Origin: a virus
DNA: 62,463 nucleotides
Direction: 5' to 3' (one strand)
Virus record (IMG/VR): IMGVR_UViG_3300046780_000362
Location: 1 to 62,463 of that record
In this document: positions 22,357 to 30,605 of the stretch, piece after piece
How positions within the stretch are numbered: the stretch's first letter is position 1
Layout of the letters: each line of letters begins with the position of its first letter
Made by a program: the position numbers and the translations under genes
Notes under the pieces: generated by a model
The model's input: the letters and a program-made list of their open reading frames with translations, nothing else
The model's database searches: none
What the model was told of the DNA's origin: nothing

Positions 22357-22917
22357 ATGCAAACGTTCAAAGCAACGCTCACGGGTACGGCACCGCTCAT
22401 CATGCACAACGAACGCCTCGCGAACCCGCGCGACCCGCATACGCGGGCGCTGAAAGAACTCACGTCCGTTCGAAGCAAGACGGACGAGGTACTTGCTGAC
22501 ATTCAAAAAACCGAGTGGCGCGGAGGGCTGTACGAGTTCAACAAGCGCGCCGTCGTCCCCGCGGCGAACGTGCTCGCGTGCATCAAAGAGGGCGCGCGTA
22601 AGTTGAAGCAGGGGAAGGCGATCGCGTCCAGCGTGTTCTCGCTCGATGCGTTTTACGTGCTCACGTACGACGGCCCGACGGACTTCGAGGCGTTGTACGA
22701 TGACGGTCGTTTCTCCGACTATCGTTCCGTTGGCGTGAACCAGTCGCGCGTGATGCGCTCGCGCCCGATCTTTCCGGAGTGGTCGATCAAGATCTCGCTC
22801 GAGTTCGACGCGGACGTGGTGACTCCCGAAGTGCTTTCGCAGTCGCTCGACATTGCCGGCCGGCAGATCGGCCTCTGCGATCACCGTCCGCAATACGGCC
22901 GGTTCGTGGTGTCGTGA
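22357..22917 (+). CDS. RAMP/Cas7-like phage protein of unknown function
   Basis: A 186-residue protein. The pattern TAPLIMHNERLANP...GGLYEFN...VVPAANVLACIKEGARKLK...YDGP...RSRPIFPEW...DHRPQYGRF matches a family common in phages. Its layout (N-terminal beta hairpin, a middle helix with a P...I/L.xxxxGARxxK element, and a C-terminal Gly/Arg RPxxGRF loop) resembles RAMP-fold RNA-binding proteins; that fold is my inference. It has AAGAGA as a possible Shine-Dalgarno. It lies between the two pentamer repeat arrays. Confidence 0.7.
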   Translation: MQTFKATLTGTAPLIMHNERLANPRDPHTRALKELTSVRSKTDEVLADIQKTEWRGGLYEFNKRAVVPAANVLACIKEGARKLKQGKAIASSVFSLDAFYVLTYDGPTDFEALYDDGRFSDYRSVGVNQSRVMRSRPIFPEWSIKISLEFDADVVTPEVLSQSLDIAGRQIGLCDHRPQYGRFVVS

Positions 22918-23354
22918 TGGACGGCGGTGACGCACCGGTGCGACCGTGCCGGATCGAACTGCTCGCGAAGGGGCAGTACCTCCCGCCCGGCTACCTCGAG
23001 CACCGCTGGCGCCTCGTGCGTCAGACGCAAGCGTACCAGCTGCAGATGCGCGCATTGATCGATCGCATCCGAAGTGAACGCCCAGATCTCGCCGCACACG
23101 TGCGACAGGATCGCGACGGGATCCGTATCATGGAAGATCTCGAAGCGGACACGTACGATCACGATCGGCGGAGAATTCTCGTGCGACAACTTCGACGGTC
23201 GGCGAAACGTCGCGCGTCGATCGACCGTGCAAAGTTCTCGGCCGAGAGCCGTCGCGCGGCGGAGAACGAGGATCAAGTTGCGTCGGCGATCGCGGGGTCG
23301 TGTTCCGCGGCTGTGCGAGCTGCACGCCGCAAGCGATTGTTCGACGGCGATTGA
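22917..23354 (+). CDS. Basic hypothetical protein between repeat arrays
   Basis: A 145-residue Arg-rich helical protein (LVRQLRRSAKRRASIDRAKF). Start ATG 22917 overlaps the RAMP-like stop (TGATG); GTG 22914 is an alternative. Its charge suggests nucleic-acid binding. It and the RAMP-like gene form a two-gene cassette between arrays. Confidence 0.65.
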   Translation: MDGGDAPVRPCRIELLAKGQYLPPGYLEHRWRLVRQTQAYQLQMRALIDRIRSERPDLAAHVRQDRDGIRIMEDLEADTYDHDRRRILVRQLRRSAKRRASIDRAKFSAESRRAAENEDQVASAIAGSCSAAVRAARRKRLFDGD

Positions 23355-23383
23355 GTTTCGCCCCGGGGCTGGGCTATTTCCCC

Positions 23384-23916
23384 GGTTGGGCCCGGTAGGG
23401 CATGTCGGGGCGCGGCATGGCAGGGTTTGGCACTCCAGGGCTTGGCGCGGCAGGGCAAGGTGAGGTCTGTCGCGGCTGTGGTCGGGCAAGGCACTCTTTG
23501 GTACGGCGAGGTTGGGCCCGGTAGGTCTGGGTCGGGCGCGGCGAGGTTGGGCAAGGCACTCCGGGGCTAGGCGAGGCATGGCGCGGCCGGATGAGGCATG
23601 GCCCGGCAAGGCACTCCATGGTGAGGCGAGTCTAGGTCAGGCGCGGCGAGGTCTGGTTTGGCGAGGTCAGGCAGGGCACTCCGCGGTACGGTCTGGCTGG
23701 GCCCGGTAAGGTTGGGTTTGGCGCGGCGTGGCGTGGCACTCCGTGGCCCGGTTCGGCCCGGCGGGGCGGGGCGAGGCCTGGCGAGGCAAGGCACTCCATG
23801 GTTGGGCGAGTTCAGGCTGGGCACGGCTGGGCGCGGCTAGGTGTGGCGGGGCGCGGCATGGCGCTCCTCGGCGAGGCAAGGTTTGGCCGGGCGAGATCGG
23901 GCGAGGCCAGGCAAGT
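23384..23916. repeat. Pentanucleotide-period array 2 (GG every 5 bases)
   Basis: About 105 units of GGYNN in one register, with a single +1 slip near 23479. CACTCC-type motifs punctuate it at 23431, 23492, 23557, 23612, 23677, 23737, 23792 and (CGCTCC) 23862. Spacings are 61, 65, 55, 65, 60, 55 and 70, all multiples of five apart from the slip. GGCAAGGCACTCC is the commonest extended motif. All frames stay open because 5 bases make a 5-codon repeat, so the ORFs here are artefacts. Confidence 0.9.
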
Positions 23917-23923
23917 TCTGAAA

Positions 23924-23939
23924 TGGCACGCGGTTTGCT
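23924..23939 (+). promoter_or_regulatory. Sigma54-like element with canonical TTGC, just after array 2
   Basis: TGGCACGCGGTTTGCT, an excellent consensus match 8 bases after the array ends. The predicted start (about 23950) is 20 bases before GTG 23970. Confidence 0.6.
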
Positions 23940-23969
23940 TCATTGCAGATCGCGTGCCATTGTTGCGTC

Positions 23970-24242
23970 GTGGCAAAAGACGCACTCGACGCACCCACCC
24001 CGCCCGTTGAACCGACCCGCCTCGAATCGCTCCGCGCGCGTCTGAAAGAAGTAGCGCCGGCCGTCAAGGTCGAGCGCCGGCCCGCCACCGCGGACACCGA
24101 GAAGGAGCCAGGCTCGAAGGCATGCGTGCTCGCCTCGTGGGGGCGCCATCGTGTCTCCGACGTTGCCGAGCAAGGTCGTGATCTCGATGCGTGCGAGTGC
24201 CGCGTGATCGCGGTCGTGATCGCGCATCACGAGGCATCGTGA
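23970..24242 (+). CDS. Hypothetical protein
   Basis: A 90-residue protein from GTG 23970 (an upstream TTG is possible). Pro-rich start, then a charged helix (LESLRARLKEVAPAVKVERR) and a CVLASWGRH/CECRV core. Coupled to the next gene by GTGA. Confidence 0.6.
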   Translation: MAKDALDAPTPPVEPTRLESLRARLKEVAPAVKVERRPATADTEKEPGSKACVLASWGRHRVSDVAEQGRDLDACECRVIAVVIAHHEAS

Positions 24243-24610
24243 GCTTGCCCGAGCACATTGCGCGGCGCGTACGACGCGACCCGTCTTTGATCCCGCTTCG
24301 GCTCGAACACTTCGCGCCGAACGAGATCCTTTTCCGCGCGGTGCCGAACGTCGAACACGGCACGCTGTGCGCCGCGTTCGGGCTCGACCCCGTCACGTTT
24401 TGGTTCGATGTTCCTGAATCCTTCCGGCGCGAGGGCTCGCAACGCGCGGGGCTCTCCGCGTCGCGTCGCGAGATCAGTGGCTTCGTGTTCCGTGGACCGA
24501 AGGGTAGCAACCCGGTCGCCAAGCTTTCGGTGTGTCGCGAGGGCGACAAGTTCCGTGATAGGGACCCCATGTCGCGCGCTGACTTCGAACGCCTCGGAGA
24601 GACGTTGTGA
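24239..24610 (+). CDS. Hypothetical protein
   Basis: A 123-residue protein from GTG 24239 (GTGA overlap). Basic alpha/beta composition; PVTFWFDVPESFRREGSQ is distinctive. No family recognised. Confidence 0.6.
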   Translation: MSLPEHIARRVRRDPSLIPLRLEHFAPNEILFRAVPNVEHGTLCAAFGLDPVTFWFDVPESFRREGSQRAGLSASRREISGFVFRGPKGSNPVAKLSVCREGDKFRDRDPMSRADFERLGETL

Positions 24611-24798
24611 CACCGCGCCACGTGCAAGGCATCAGGGTGGGCGACGCCGCGCCCCCGATCGCCGCGCTGGCGCGCGACAAGATTTTGGCCCCACCTCGGG
24701 GCCGCACCCAAAACACGGAGTCACCACAATGTCCGAACCCGCACGCAAGATCAGCAATCCCTTCGCGAACGAAAAACCGGAGCGCGCCCCCCAGGTAG
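24607..24798 (+). CDS. Doubtful small frame before the late operon
   Basis: A 63-codon GTG frame coupled by GTGA to the gene before, but its last 70 bases overlap the much better supported gene at 24729. It may be real only as a coupling leader. Otherwise 24611-24728 is an untranslated leader of the late operon. Confidence 0.25.
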   Translation: MTPRHVQGIRVGDAAPPIAALARDKILAPPRGRTQNTESPQCPNPHARSAIPSRTKNRSAPPR

Positions 24799-25331
24799 TC
24801 GCTCGAGTTACGAACATGCACGTGCGGCGCACGGGCATCGTTCCACTGTACATCGGAGCGAGCCGGATCATTCCGCTCCCCGACGGAAGCAAGCGCCAGT
24901 ACGAAGCCCGCGAGCTCCGAATCGAGGCGGCGCGCGCACAGCAGGACGGGCGCACGCTCAACGTCTCGGTCATGTGCTTCGAGCTCCGCCGCGTCTTCGC
25001 TACGTACGAGGACTTCGCCGGCGAACTGCCCCCGCTCGCGGACATGGTGAACGAAGGACTCGCGTTCACATGGGCGTACTGGTGTGAAGACAAGTACGAC
25101 CCGAAGAGCGTCGAGACCGCCGCGGCGCTCGGTGCCGAGATCAAGGCGTTGACCGCAGCGCACCGAAACCTCGTGGAGTCGATTGCCAAGATGAGCGACG
25201 TGGAAGAGATCATGAAGGCCCGCAAACGGGGCGACGAGATCAAGGCCATGATCGAGGAGTCGAAGAAGAAGAAGAAGATCGAAGAAGAGTCGATCATTGG
25301 CCTCATGAGCGATACGCCGTTCGAGGTGTGA
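24729..25331 (+). CDS. First gene of late operon, helical C-terminus
   Basis: A 200-residue protein. The N-terminal 110 residues are mixed alpha/beta. The C-terminal 60 are a long charged helix ending in a Lys/Glu run (EESKKKKKIEEESI), a likely coiled coil. It sits immediately upstream of the portal, so a head-assembly role is possible. No family recognised. Confidence 0.7.
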   Translation: MSEPARKISNPFANEKPERAPQVVARVTNMHVRRTGIVPLYIGASRIIPLPDGSKRQYEARELRIEAARAQQDGRTLNVSVMCFELRRVFATYEDFAGELPPLADMVNEGLAFTWAYWCEDKYDPKSVETAAALGAEIKALTAAHRNLVESIAKMSDVEEIMKARKRGDEIKAMIEESKKKKKIEEESIIGLMSDTPFEV

Positions 25332-25341
25332 TCGGCGATCA

Positions 25342-26832
25342 ATGTCGGAAGGCAACTACGACGCGTTCCGTGGACACCCGCTCACCGGGCCCGGCGTAGT
25401 TGCGTCCAATCCGCTCGATCCGCAAACGCAGATCGGCGGAATGATCACGCCGGTGACAGACGATCCGGCGTGGCAAGCCCCGACAGACCCGCTCGCCGCC
25501 GGCGCGGACGTGCCCGGTGCCGCGAAACTGATCTTCCGCGAGATCCCGAACGTCAACGTTCAGCACGGGTGGTCCATCGCGCAGATCCGGATCGCGCTCA
25601 TTGCATTGAGCGCGGGGAACTTCGACCTTCCGGCACAGCTCGTGGACGCGCTCTTTTCCGATTCGCGAATTCAAGCGAGCCTCGCGTCGATCAACGGCGG
25701 ACTCTTCTCGCGGCCCATCACGTGGGAGATACCGCCCGGACTCGAGAACGACGAACAGGCGATCGCGTGCCTCGCGGCGTGGCAAGACGCGTGGCCCGGG
25801 ATCGGCACCGAAGCCGCCCTGTCGGACGCCATGGCGTGGGACGTGCTGCTTGGTTTCTGGTGCGCGCAGATCCTGTGGGACACGTCGGGCGACGTGTGGA
25901 TCCCGCAGATCTCCCCGTGGCACGCGCGTTATACGTACTACCATTGGACGCTCCGCCGGCTCATTGCGAGCACGATGGACGGCCAGGTGGTGATCGAACC
26001 GGGCGACGGAAAGTGGATCTTCCACGCACCACACGGCGAATACCGGGGGTGGATGCGCGGCGCGATTCGCTCCGTCTCCCCGTGGTGGCTCGCGAGAAAC
26101 TACGCGCTCCGCGACGCGGCCCGCTACTCCGAACGTCACGGCTTTCCGATCACGAAGGCATGGACCCCGTTCGGTGCGGACCCGATCGCGATCAACGATT
26201 TCCGCAACACGCTCCGCCGGCTCGGCCAAGAGACGGTCGCACAGCTACCGCGCTCGGCAGATCCAAAAGTCGGTGAGTACGATATCGAATACCTCGAGGC
26301 GAAAGACCAGTCGTGGGAGGTGTTCTTCAAGTTGATCGAGCAGTGCAACATGGAGATCACGCTCGCCATTCAGGCGCAGAACCTCACGTCAGAGGTGAAA
26401 GAGGGGTCCCTCGCGGCGGCGCGCGAACACGGCGACGTGAAGCAGACGCTCCTGCAGTCGAAGGCGCGCGGTTTCTGTCGGACGCTGTACACGCAACTCG
26501 CGCGACCGTTCGCCGCGCTGAACTACGGGCGACCCGAGATCGCGCCGCGGCCGAAGTGGGACATCAAGCCGGTAGACGATAAGAAGACGCTGGCGCTCGC
26601 ACTCCTGAACTTGGCACAGTCGCTCAACTACCTCCGCGTCGCGGGCAAGCAAGTGAAGGACGTACGCGCGCTTGCTGCGCAATTCGGGCTCGACCTCGGC
26701 GAACTCGAGGACGTGGTACCGCTACAAGTGGACGTAGCGACGGCGCGGGTCGATGGCACGACACCGCCGGTCAAGTCAGACTCAACTAGCGACGACGAGT
26801 CCGACGACAAGAAAAACGAGAATGAAAACTAA
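25342..26832 (+). CDS. Portal protein, DUF935 / Mu gp29-like
   Basis: A 496-residue portal. Middle-region motifs RYSERHGFPITKAWTPFG and WKVDFF-like SWEVFFKLIEQCN, followed by EVKEGSLAAAREH, match the DUF935 portals of Mu-like phages. The C-terminal 30 residues are Asp/Ser/Asn-rich. It forms the dodecameric DNA entry ring. The stop overlaps the protease gene by 11 bases. Confidence 0.88.
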   Translation: MSEGNYDAFRGHPLTGPGVVASNPLDPQTQIGGMITPVTDDPAWQAPTDPLAAGADVPGAAKLIFREIPNVNVQHGWSIAQIRIALIALSAGNFDLPAQLVDALFSDSRIQASLASINGGLFSRPITWEIPPGLENDEQAIACLAAWQDAWPGIGTEAALSDAMAWDVLLGFWCAQILWDTSGDVWIPQISPWHARYTYYHWTLRRLIASTMDGQVVIEPGDGKWIFHAPHGEYRGWMRGAIRSVSPWWLARNYALRDAARYSERHGFPITKAWTPFGADPIAINDFRNTLRRLGQETVAQLPRSADPKVGEYDIEYLEAKDQSWEVFFKLIEQCNMEITLAIQAQNLTSEVKEGSLAAAREHGDVKQTLLQSKARGFCRTLYTQLARPFAALNYGRPEIAPRPKWDIKPVDDKKTLALALLNLAQSLNYLRVAGKQVKDVRALAAQFGLDLGELEDVVPLQVDVATARVDGTTPPVKSDSTSDDESDDKKNENEN

Positions 26833-28462
26833 AAGCGTGATCGGCGAGCCGCGACAGCTCGACATGAAGCAATGGCGCTCGTGTGCCATTGACCCGCGCG
26901 CCTTCGGTGCGTGGTACTCGGGAGGCTATGCGCCCACCGAGATCTCGCTCGGGATCGCTTTCGTGTCCGTGTGCGGACCGCTCGATCATCATCAAGGGTG
27001 GTGGCTCGATTCGTACGATTCGATCGTGTGCCGCGTAGACGATGCGCTCGCGGACCCGGACGTGCGCGCCGTCGTGATGGTGTTCGACACGCCGGGCGGT
27101 GACGCCTCGGGGGTGGAAGAAGCCGCACGCAAGATCAAGGCGATGCGACTCGCGGCGGACAAGCCGATCTACGGGTACTCGAACGAGGCGTGCTACAGCG
27201 CCGGGTACTGGCTCGCGTCCGCGTGTGACGAGATATGGCTTCCGCCCACGGGCGGGGTCGGCTCCGTTGGCGTGATCGCCGAAGCGTACGACTTCACAGC
27301 ACACAACGCGGAGCACGGTATACGCGTCGAGCTCATTACGACCGGCAAGCAAAAAGCCGACGGCCATCCGGACCGACCGCTTACGGACGAAATCGTCGCC
27401 CGGATTCAGGACCGCGTCAACAAGATCGGCGCGATCTTCTTCGCTTCGGTGGCCGAAGGCCGGGGCATGAAACCCGAGGCGGTCGAAGCACTTCAGGCCG
27501 GTACGTTCCTCGGAGTGGACGCGGTGTCCGCGGGCCTCGCGGACGGCGTGCAGGGCTTCGATCAGTTTCTCGAAAACGTTCGTTCCGAGGTCGGAATTGA
27601 CACCGGCAAGAATCGTGCCACAACTAAGGACAGCACAATGGCGCTCAAAGACATCGCGAAGATCAATGCAGCCGTGACCGCGGCGAAGACCGCGCTCGAC
27701 GCGGCGAAGACCGACGACGAGATCGCCACCGCTGCAGCGGCGTATGCGTCCGCTGTCGACGCGAAGGTGAAGTACTCGAAGCGCACGCGCACCGACGAAC
27801 TCACCGAAGACGACGGCAAGGATGACGGCGACGACGGGGACGACGACGCGCCCCCTTCGAGCAAGCCCGGCAAAAAGGACGACGAAGAGAAGAGCGAGTC
27901 CGACGACGAGGGGGAGGACGCGAAGGCGGCCGCTCGCGCCGCGGCCTTGAAGGCTCTCGGCGCCGCAGACGGTAGCCAGGCTGCGAACCTGTACGACCGC
28001 GTGGTCGCGCTCACGGGCAAGTCCGATCTCGGTGAGGCGCTCGGCGCCATTGACGGGATCTCGGTTCGGCTCGGTGCGGTGTCCGCGCTCGAATCGCGCG
28101 TCGCAAAGATCGAGTCCACGTCGCGAGAGACCAGCGTCGGCGCCATGCTGAAGGCGGCCGCGAAGGACGGGCGGATCGAACCCGGCCAGGTCGAACACCT
28201 CCGCGCCCAGGGCATGAAGGATCCAAAGTGGCTGAAAGGCTACCTCGCGAGCATCACGGGCAGGGTCGTGCGCACCATCGACGAAGAAGCCGCGAAGCCA
28301 AAGGCCGTGCAAGGCGACCTGTCGATCGAAACCATGAGCGTCGAAGAGCGCAAGATGTACGAGGCTTCGGCCGCGAGCGTCGGCCTCACGCTCGACCAAT
28401 TCCTGACGCACGCGAAAGATTTCGCCGCGAAGAACCTCGGAGCGGCTCGGCCGACTCACTGA
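26822..28462 (+). CDS. Prohead protease (S49/SppA-like) fused to scaffold
   Basis: A 546-residue protein. Residues 45-270 are an S49 signal-peptide-peptidase-like fold: FDTPGGD (88-94), catalytic Ser126 in CYSAGYWLA, and a Lys in TTGKQKADG (176 or 178) as general base. After residue 273 comes an Ala/Lys- then Asp/Glu-rich scaffold-like region. This is the Mu gene I/Z arrangement, in which the protease carries the scaffold and an internal start yields the scaffold alone. Confidence 0.85.
   Translation: MKTKSVIGEPRQLDMKQWRSCAIDPRAFGAWYSGGYAPTEISLGIAFVSVCGPLDHHQGWWLDSYDSIVCRVDDALADPDVRAVVMVFDTPGGDASGVEEAARKIKAMRLAADKPIYGYSNEACYSAGYWLASACDEIWLPPTGGVGSVGVIAEAYDFTAHNAEHGIRVELITTGKQKADGHPDRPLTDEIVARIQDRVNKIGAIFFASVAEGRGMKPEAVEALQAGTFLGVDAVSAGLADGVQGFDQFLENVRSEVGIDTGKNRATTKDSTMALKDIAKINAAVTAAKTALDAAKTDDEIATAAAAYASAVDAKVKYSKRTRTDELTEDDGKDDGDDGDDDAPPSSKPGKKDDEEKSESDDEGEDAKAAARAAALKALGAADGSQAANLYDRVVALTGKSDLGEALGAIDGISVRLGAVSALESRVAKIESTSRETSVGAMLKAAAKDGRIEPGQVEHLRAQGMKDPKWLKGYLASITGRVVRTIDEEAAKPKAVQGDLSIETMSVEERKMYEASAASVGLTLDQFLTHAKDFAAKNLGAARPTH
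27638..28462 (+). CDS. Internal-start scaffold protein (in frame)
   Basis: ATG 27638 lies in frame within the protease gene and follows TAAGGACA, the same Shine-Dalgarno-type sequence seen before the next two capsid genes (28492 and 29613). It would give a 274-residue acidic helical scaffold, as Mu Z and lambda Nu3 arise from internal starts. Confidence 0.6.
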   Translation: MALKDIAKINAAVTAAKTALDAAKTDDEIATAAAAYASAVDAKVKYSKRTRTDELTEDDGKDDGDDGDDDAPPSSKPGKKDDEEKSESDDEGEDAKAAARAAALKALGAADGSQAANLYDRVVALTGKSDLGEALGAIDGISVRLGAVSALESRVAKIESTSRETSVGAMLKAAAKDGRIEPGQVEHLRAQGMKDPKWLKGYLASITGRVVRTIDEEAAKPKAVQGDLSIETMSVEERKMYEASAASVGLTLDQFLTHAKDFAAKNLGAARPTH

Positions 28463-28491
28463 TCAGAACCCGAAGGACATAGAGAACTACC

Positions 28492-29577
28492 ATGACCGCC
28501 GCAAATTCCGATCAGATCCACCCGCAGTACGGTACGCCGGACGACGTCGTGCCCAAGCTCATCTCGCTCCCCGTCGCTGCGACGACCACGATCTACGCCG
28601 GAACCATGGTCGCGACTGACGCGGCCGGTAACGCCGTGCCAGCGACCGCGTCCACCGCACTCAAGCTGTGGGGCCGCGCTGAACTTCAGGTCGTGAACAA
28701 CCCCGGCGCCGCCGGTGACAAGCGCGTCAACGTTCGTGCAGGCGTGTTCGCCATGACGAACTCGGGCGCGGGCGTCGACCTCATCGCGGCCGCCAACGTC
28801 GGCTCCGCGTGTTACGCGGTCGACGACAACGTGGTGGCGCTCACGGACGGCAACGGCTCGCGGCCGTTCGCCGGCATCATCTTCCCGTTCGACCCGAACG
28901 CACCCACGAAGGTGCAGGTCGGAATGAGCGTTGCCTTCCCGGCCTCGTCGTCCACGGCAGGGGGCGCGAGCGCGTTCAAGGCGCGCGGCGCGGCGTTCAC
29001 GAACCACTCGCTCACGGCGTTCACCGTCGCGACGAACACGGACGGTATCACGTACGTCGCCGGCGACGTCGTGCTCCTCACGGCGCAGACCGCGCCGGCC
29101 GAGAACGGCCCGTACGTGGTCGGCACTGTCGCGACCACGGCACCGCTCTCGCGGCCGTCGTGGTGGGCCACGGGCGCGCAGATCACGCAAGGCCAGACGA
29201 TCCAGGTCGGTGGCGAAGGCACGATCTTCGGCGGCTCGGAGTGGAAGGCGCTTTGCGCGAAGGCGAAGATCGTCGGAACCGACGACCCGGTGTTCTACCC
29301 GCGCGTGAGCAAGGGGACCGTTACCCTGGCCTCCGGTACGATCACGCTCGGCGCAACGCAAGGGCTCTTCCTGAAGAGCGTTACGGCGTCGTCGATCCTG
29401 ATCACCCGCAACACGAAGGGCGCAGGTACCGTCGCCGTCGAGTACTACGCCCCGTCCGCGAGCCGTACCGCCGGTGTGTCCGGCACTGCGGCCGCAGTGA
29501 TCAACGCGGCCGTCGCCGCGGGTACGCTCGACAACACGGATACGAGCACCGTCGATTTCGTCGTAACGAACTGGTGA
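28492..29577 (+). CDS. Head decoration-like protein
   Basis: A 361-residue protein between scaffold and capsid. The N-terminal 130 residues (TIYAGTMVATDAAGNAVPAT...FAGI) resemble DUF2190/Mu-like head decoration proteins. The C-terminal half is beta-rich with Gly/Thr repeats, so the protein is longer than usual for this class. Preceded by AAGGACA. Confidence 0.7.
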   Translation: MTAANSDQIHPQYGTPDDVVPKLISLPVAATTTIYAGTMVATDAAGNAVPATASTALKLWGRAELQVVNNPGAAGDKRVNVRAGVFAMTNSGAGVDLIAAANVGSACYAVDDNVVALTDGNGSRPFAGIIFPFDPNAPTKVQVGMSVAFPASSSTAGGASAFKARGAAFTNHSLTAFTVATNTDGITYVAGDVVLLTAQTAPAENGPYVVGTVATTAPLSRPSWWATGAQITQGQTIQVGGEGTIFGGSEWKALCAKAKIVGTDDPVFYPRVSKGTVTLASGTITLGATQGLFLKSVTASSILITRNTKGAGTVAVEYYAPSASRTAGVSGTAAAVINAAVAAGTLDNTDTSTVDFVVTNW

Positions 29578-29612
29578 TCGCGAGACCCTGAAGGACACAA
29601 CAGAGAACCCAA

Positions 29613-30593
29613 ATGGACATCACCGCACCGAATCAGCTACTCGCGTTTTTCACCAGCGTGAACACCACGTTGACGCTCGCGTACACGACCACCGAGACGT
29701 GGAACCAGAAGGTCGCGACGCTCATTCCGACGGGCACCGAACAGCACCTCGAAGGGTGGACGGGCATGGGTCGCACCATGCGCGAGTGGGTCGGCTCCCG
29801 CGTGACGGAAGCGCCCGCGCCGCAAACGTACCTCGTCCCCGTGCAGAACTGGGAGCTCACCGAGAGCTTCGACATGTTCAAAATGCAGGACGATCACCTC
29901 GGCCTGCTCTCGCATCGCCCCGCACAGCTCGGCATGAACATCAAGAAAAACTCTGACTTCATTCTCAGAGACTTGCTCGAGAACGCGAAGAGCCAAACGG
30001 GCTTCCGCCAGAAGGGTCTCGACGGCCTGAATCACTGGTCGGCCTCGCATCCGGTCGACTTCTACGATTCGAGCAAGGGCACCTACTGCAACGACTTCGG
30101 TGCGGGCGGTGTGTCGATCGGTGGCATCACGACCGGTGGTATCCTGGCGCTGAACGCCTACGCGACCGTCTGGCAGGAGATGGCCTCGCGCAAGTCGGAG
30201 TCCGGAGAGAAGCTCGGCCTTGCGCCGGACACCCTCATGGTTCCGAACCAGCTGAAAGCGACGGCCACCACGTTGCTGCAAGCCCAGTTCATCGGCTTCC
30301 CCACGCTCGGCAACCTCACCGGCATGGTCGGGGCGACCGAGAACACGCAGCGCGGCACCGCCGATCTGCTCGTGAACCCGGACCTCTCGAGCGTGGCCGC
30401 GTGGTACCTCCTCGTTACCAAGATGGCGCGCAAGCCGTTCTCGGTGATCATGCGCCAGGCCGCACAGTTTCTCATGCGGAACTCGCCCACGGACCCGATC
30501 GTGTTCGACCAGCACGCGTTCCTCTACGGCGCGCACGAACGCTCCACGGTCGCGTGGTCGTTCGCCTGGCTCTCTTCGCGCTCGGGCGTCTGA
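29613..30593 (+). CDS. Major capsid protein (Mu gpT-like)
   Basis: A 326-residue protein. Its length, position after protease-scaffold, and segments TWNQKVATLIPTGTEQHLEG, GDNGLNHW-like GLDGLNHWSASHPVDFY and LVNPDLSSVAAWYLL match Mu-like gpT major head subunits (HK97 fold). Preceded by GAAGGACA. This should be the most abundant virion protein. Confidence 0.88.
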   Translation: MDITAPNQLLAFFTSVNTTLTLAYTTTETWNQKVATLIPTGTEQHLEGWTGMGRTMREWVGSRVTEAPAPQTYLVPVQNWELTESFDMFKMQDDHLGLLSHRPAQLGMNIKKNSDFILRDLLENAKSQTGFRQKGLDGLNHWSASHPVDFYDSSKGTYCNDFGAGGVSIGGITTGGILALNAYATVWQEMASRKSESGEKLGLAPDTLMVPNQLKATATTLLQAQFIGFPTLGNLTGMVGATENTQRGTADLLVNPDLSSVAAWYLLVTKMARKPFSVIMRQAAQFLMRNSPTDPIVFDQHAFLYGAHERSTVAWSFAWLSSRSGV

Positions 30594-30605
30594 TGCGGGG
30601 CTCGT

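Noticed and set aside
22101-23916. Pentamer arrays as a CRISPR array
   Set aside because: There is no constant repeat of 20-40 bases with unique spacers; the only constants are GG every 5 bases and a 6-base punctuation motif.
23273-24010. Several Pro/Cys/Ala-rich frames inside the pentamer array
   Set aside because: A 5-base period keeps all frames open as 5-codon repeats, so openness is not evidence of coding.
26786-28459. 557-codon minus-strand frame opposite the prohead protease
   Set aside because: Antisense shadow of a gene with S49 catalytic motifs; no domain and no coupling to neighbours.
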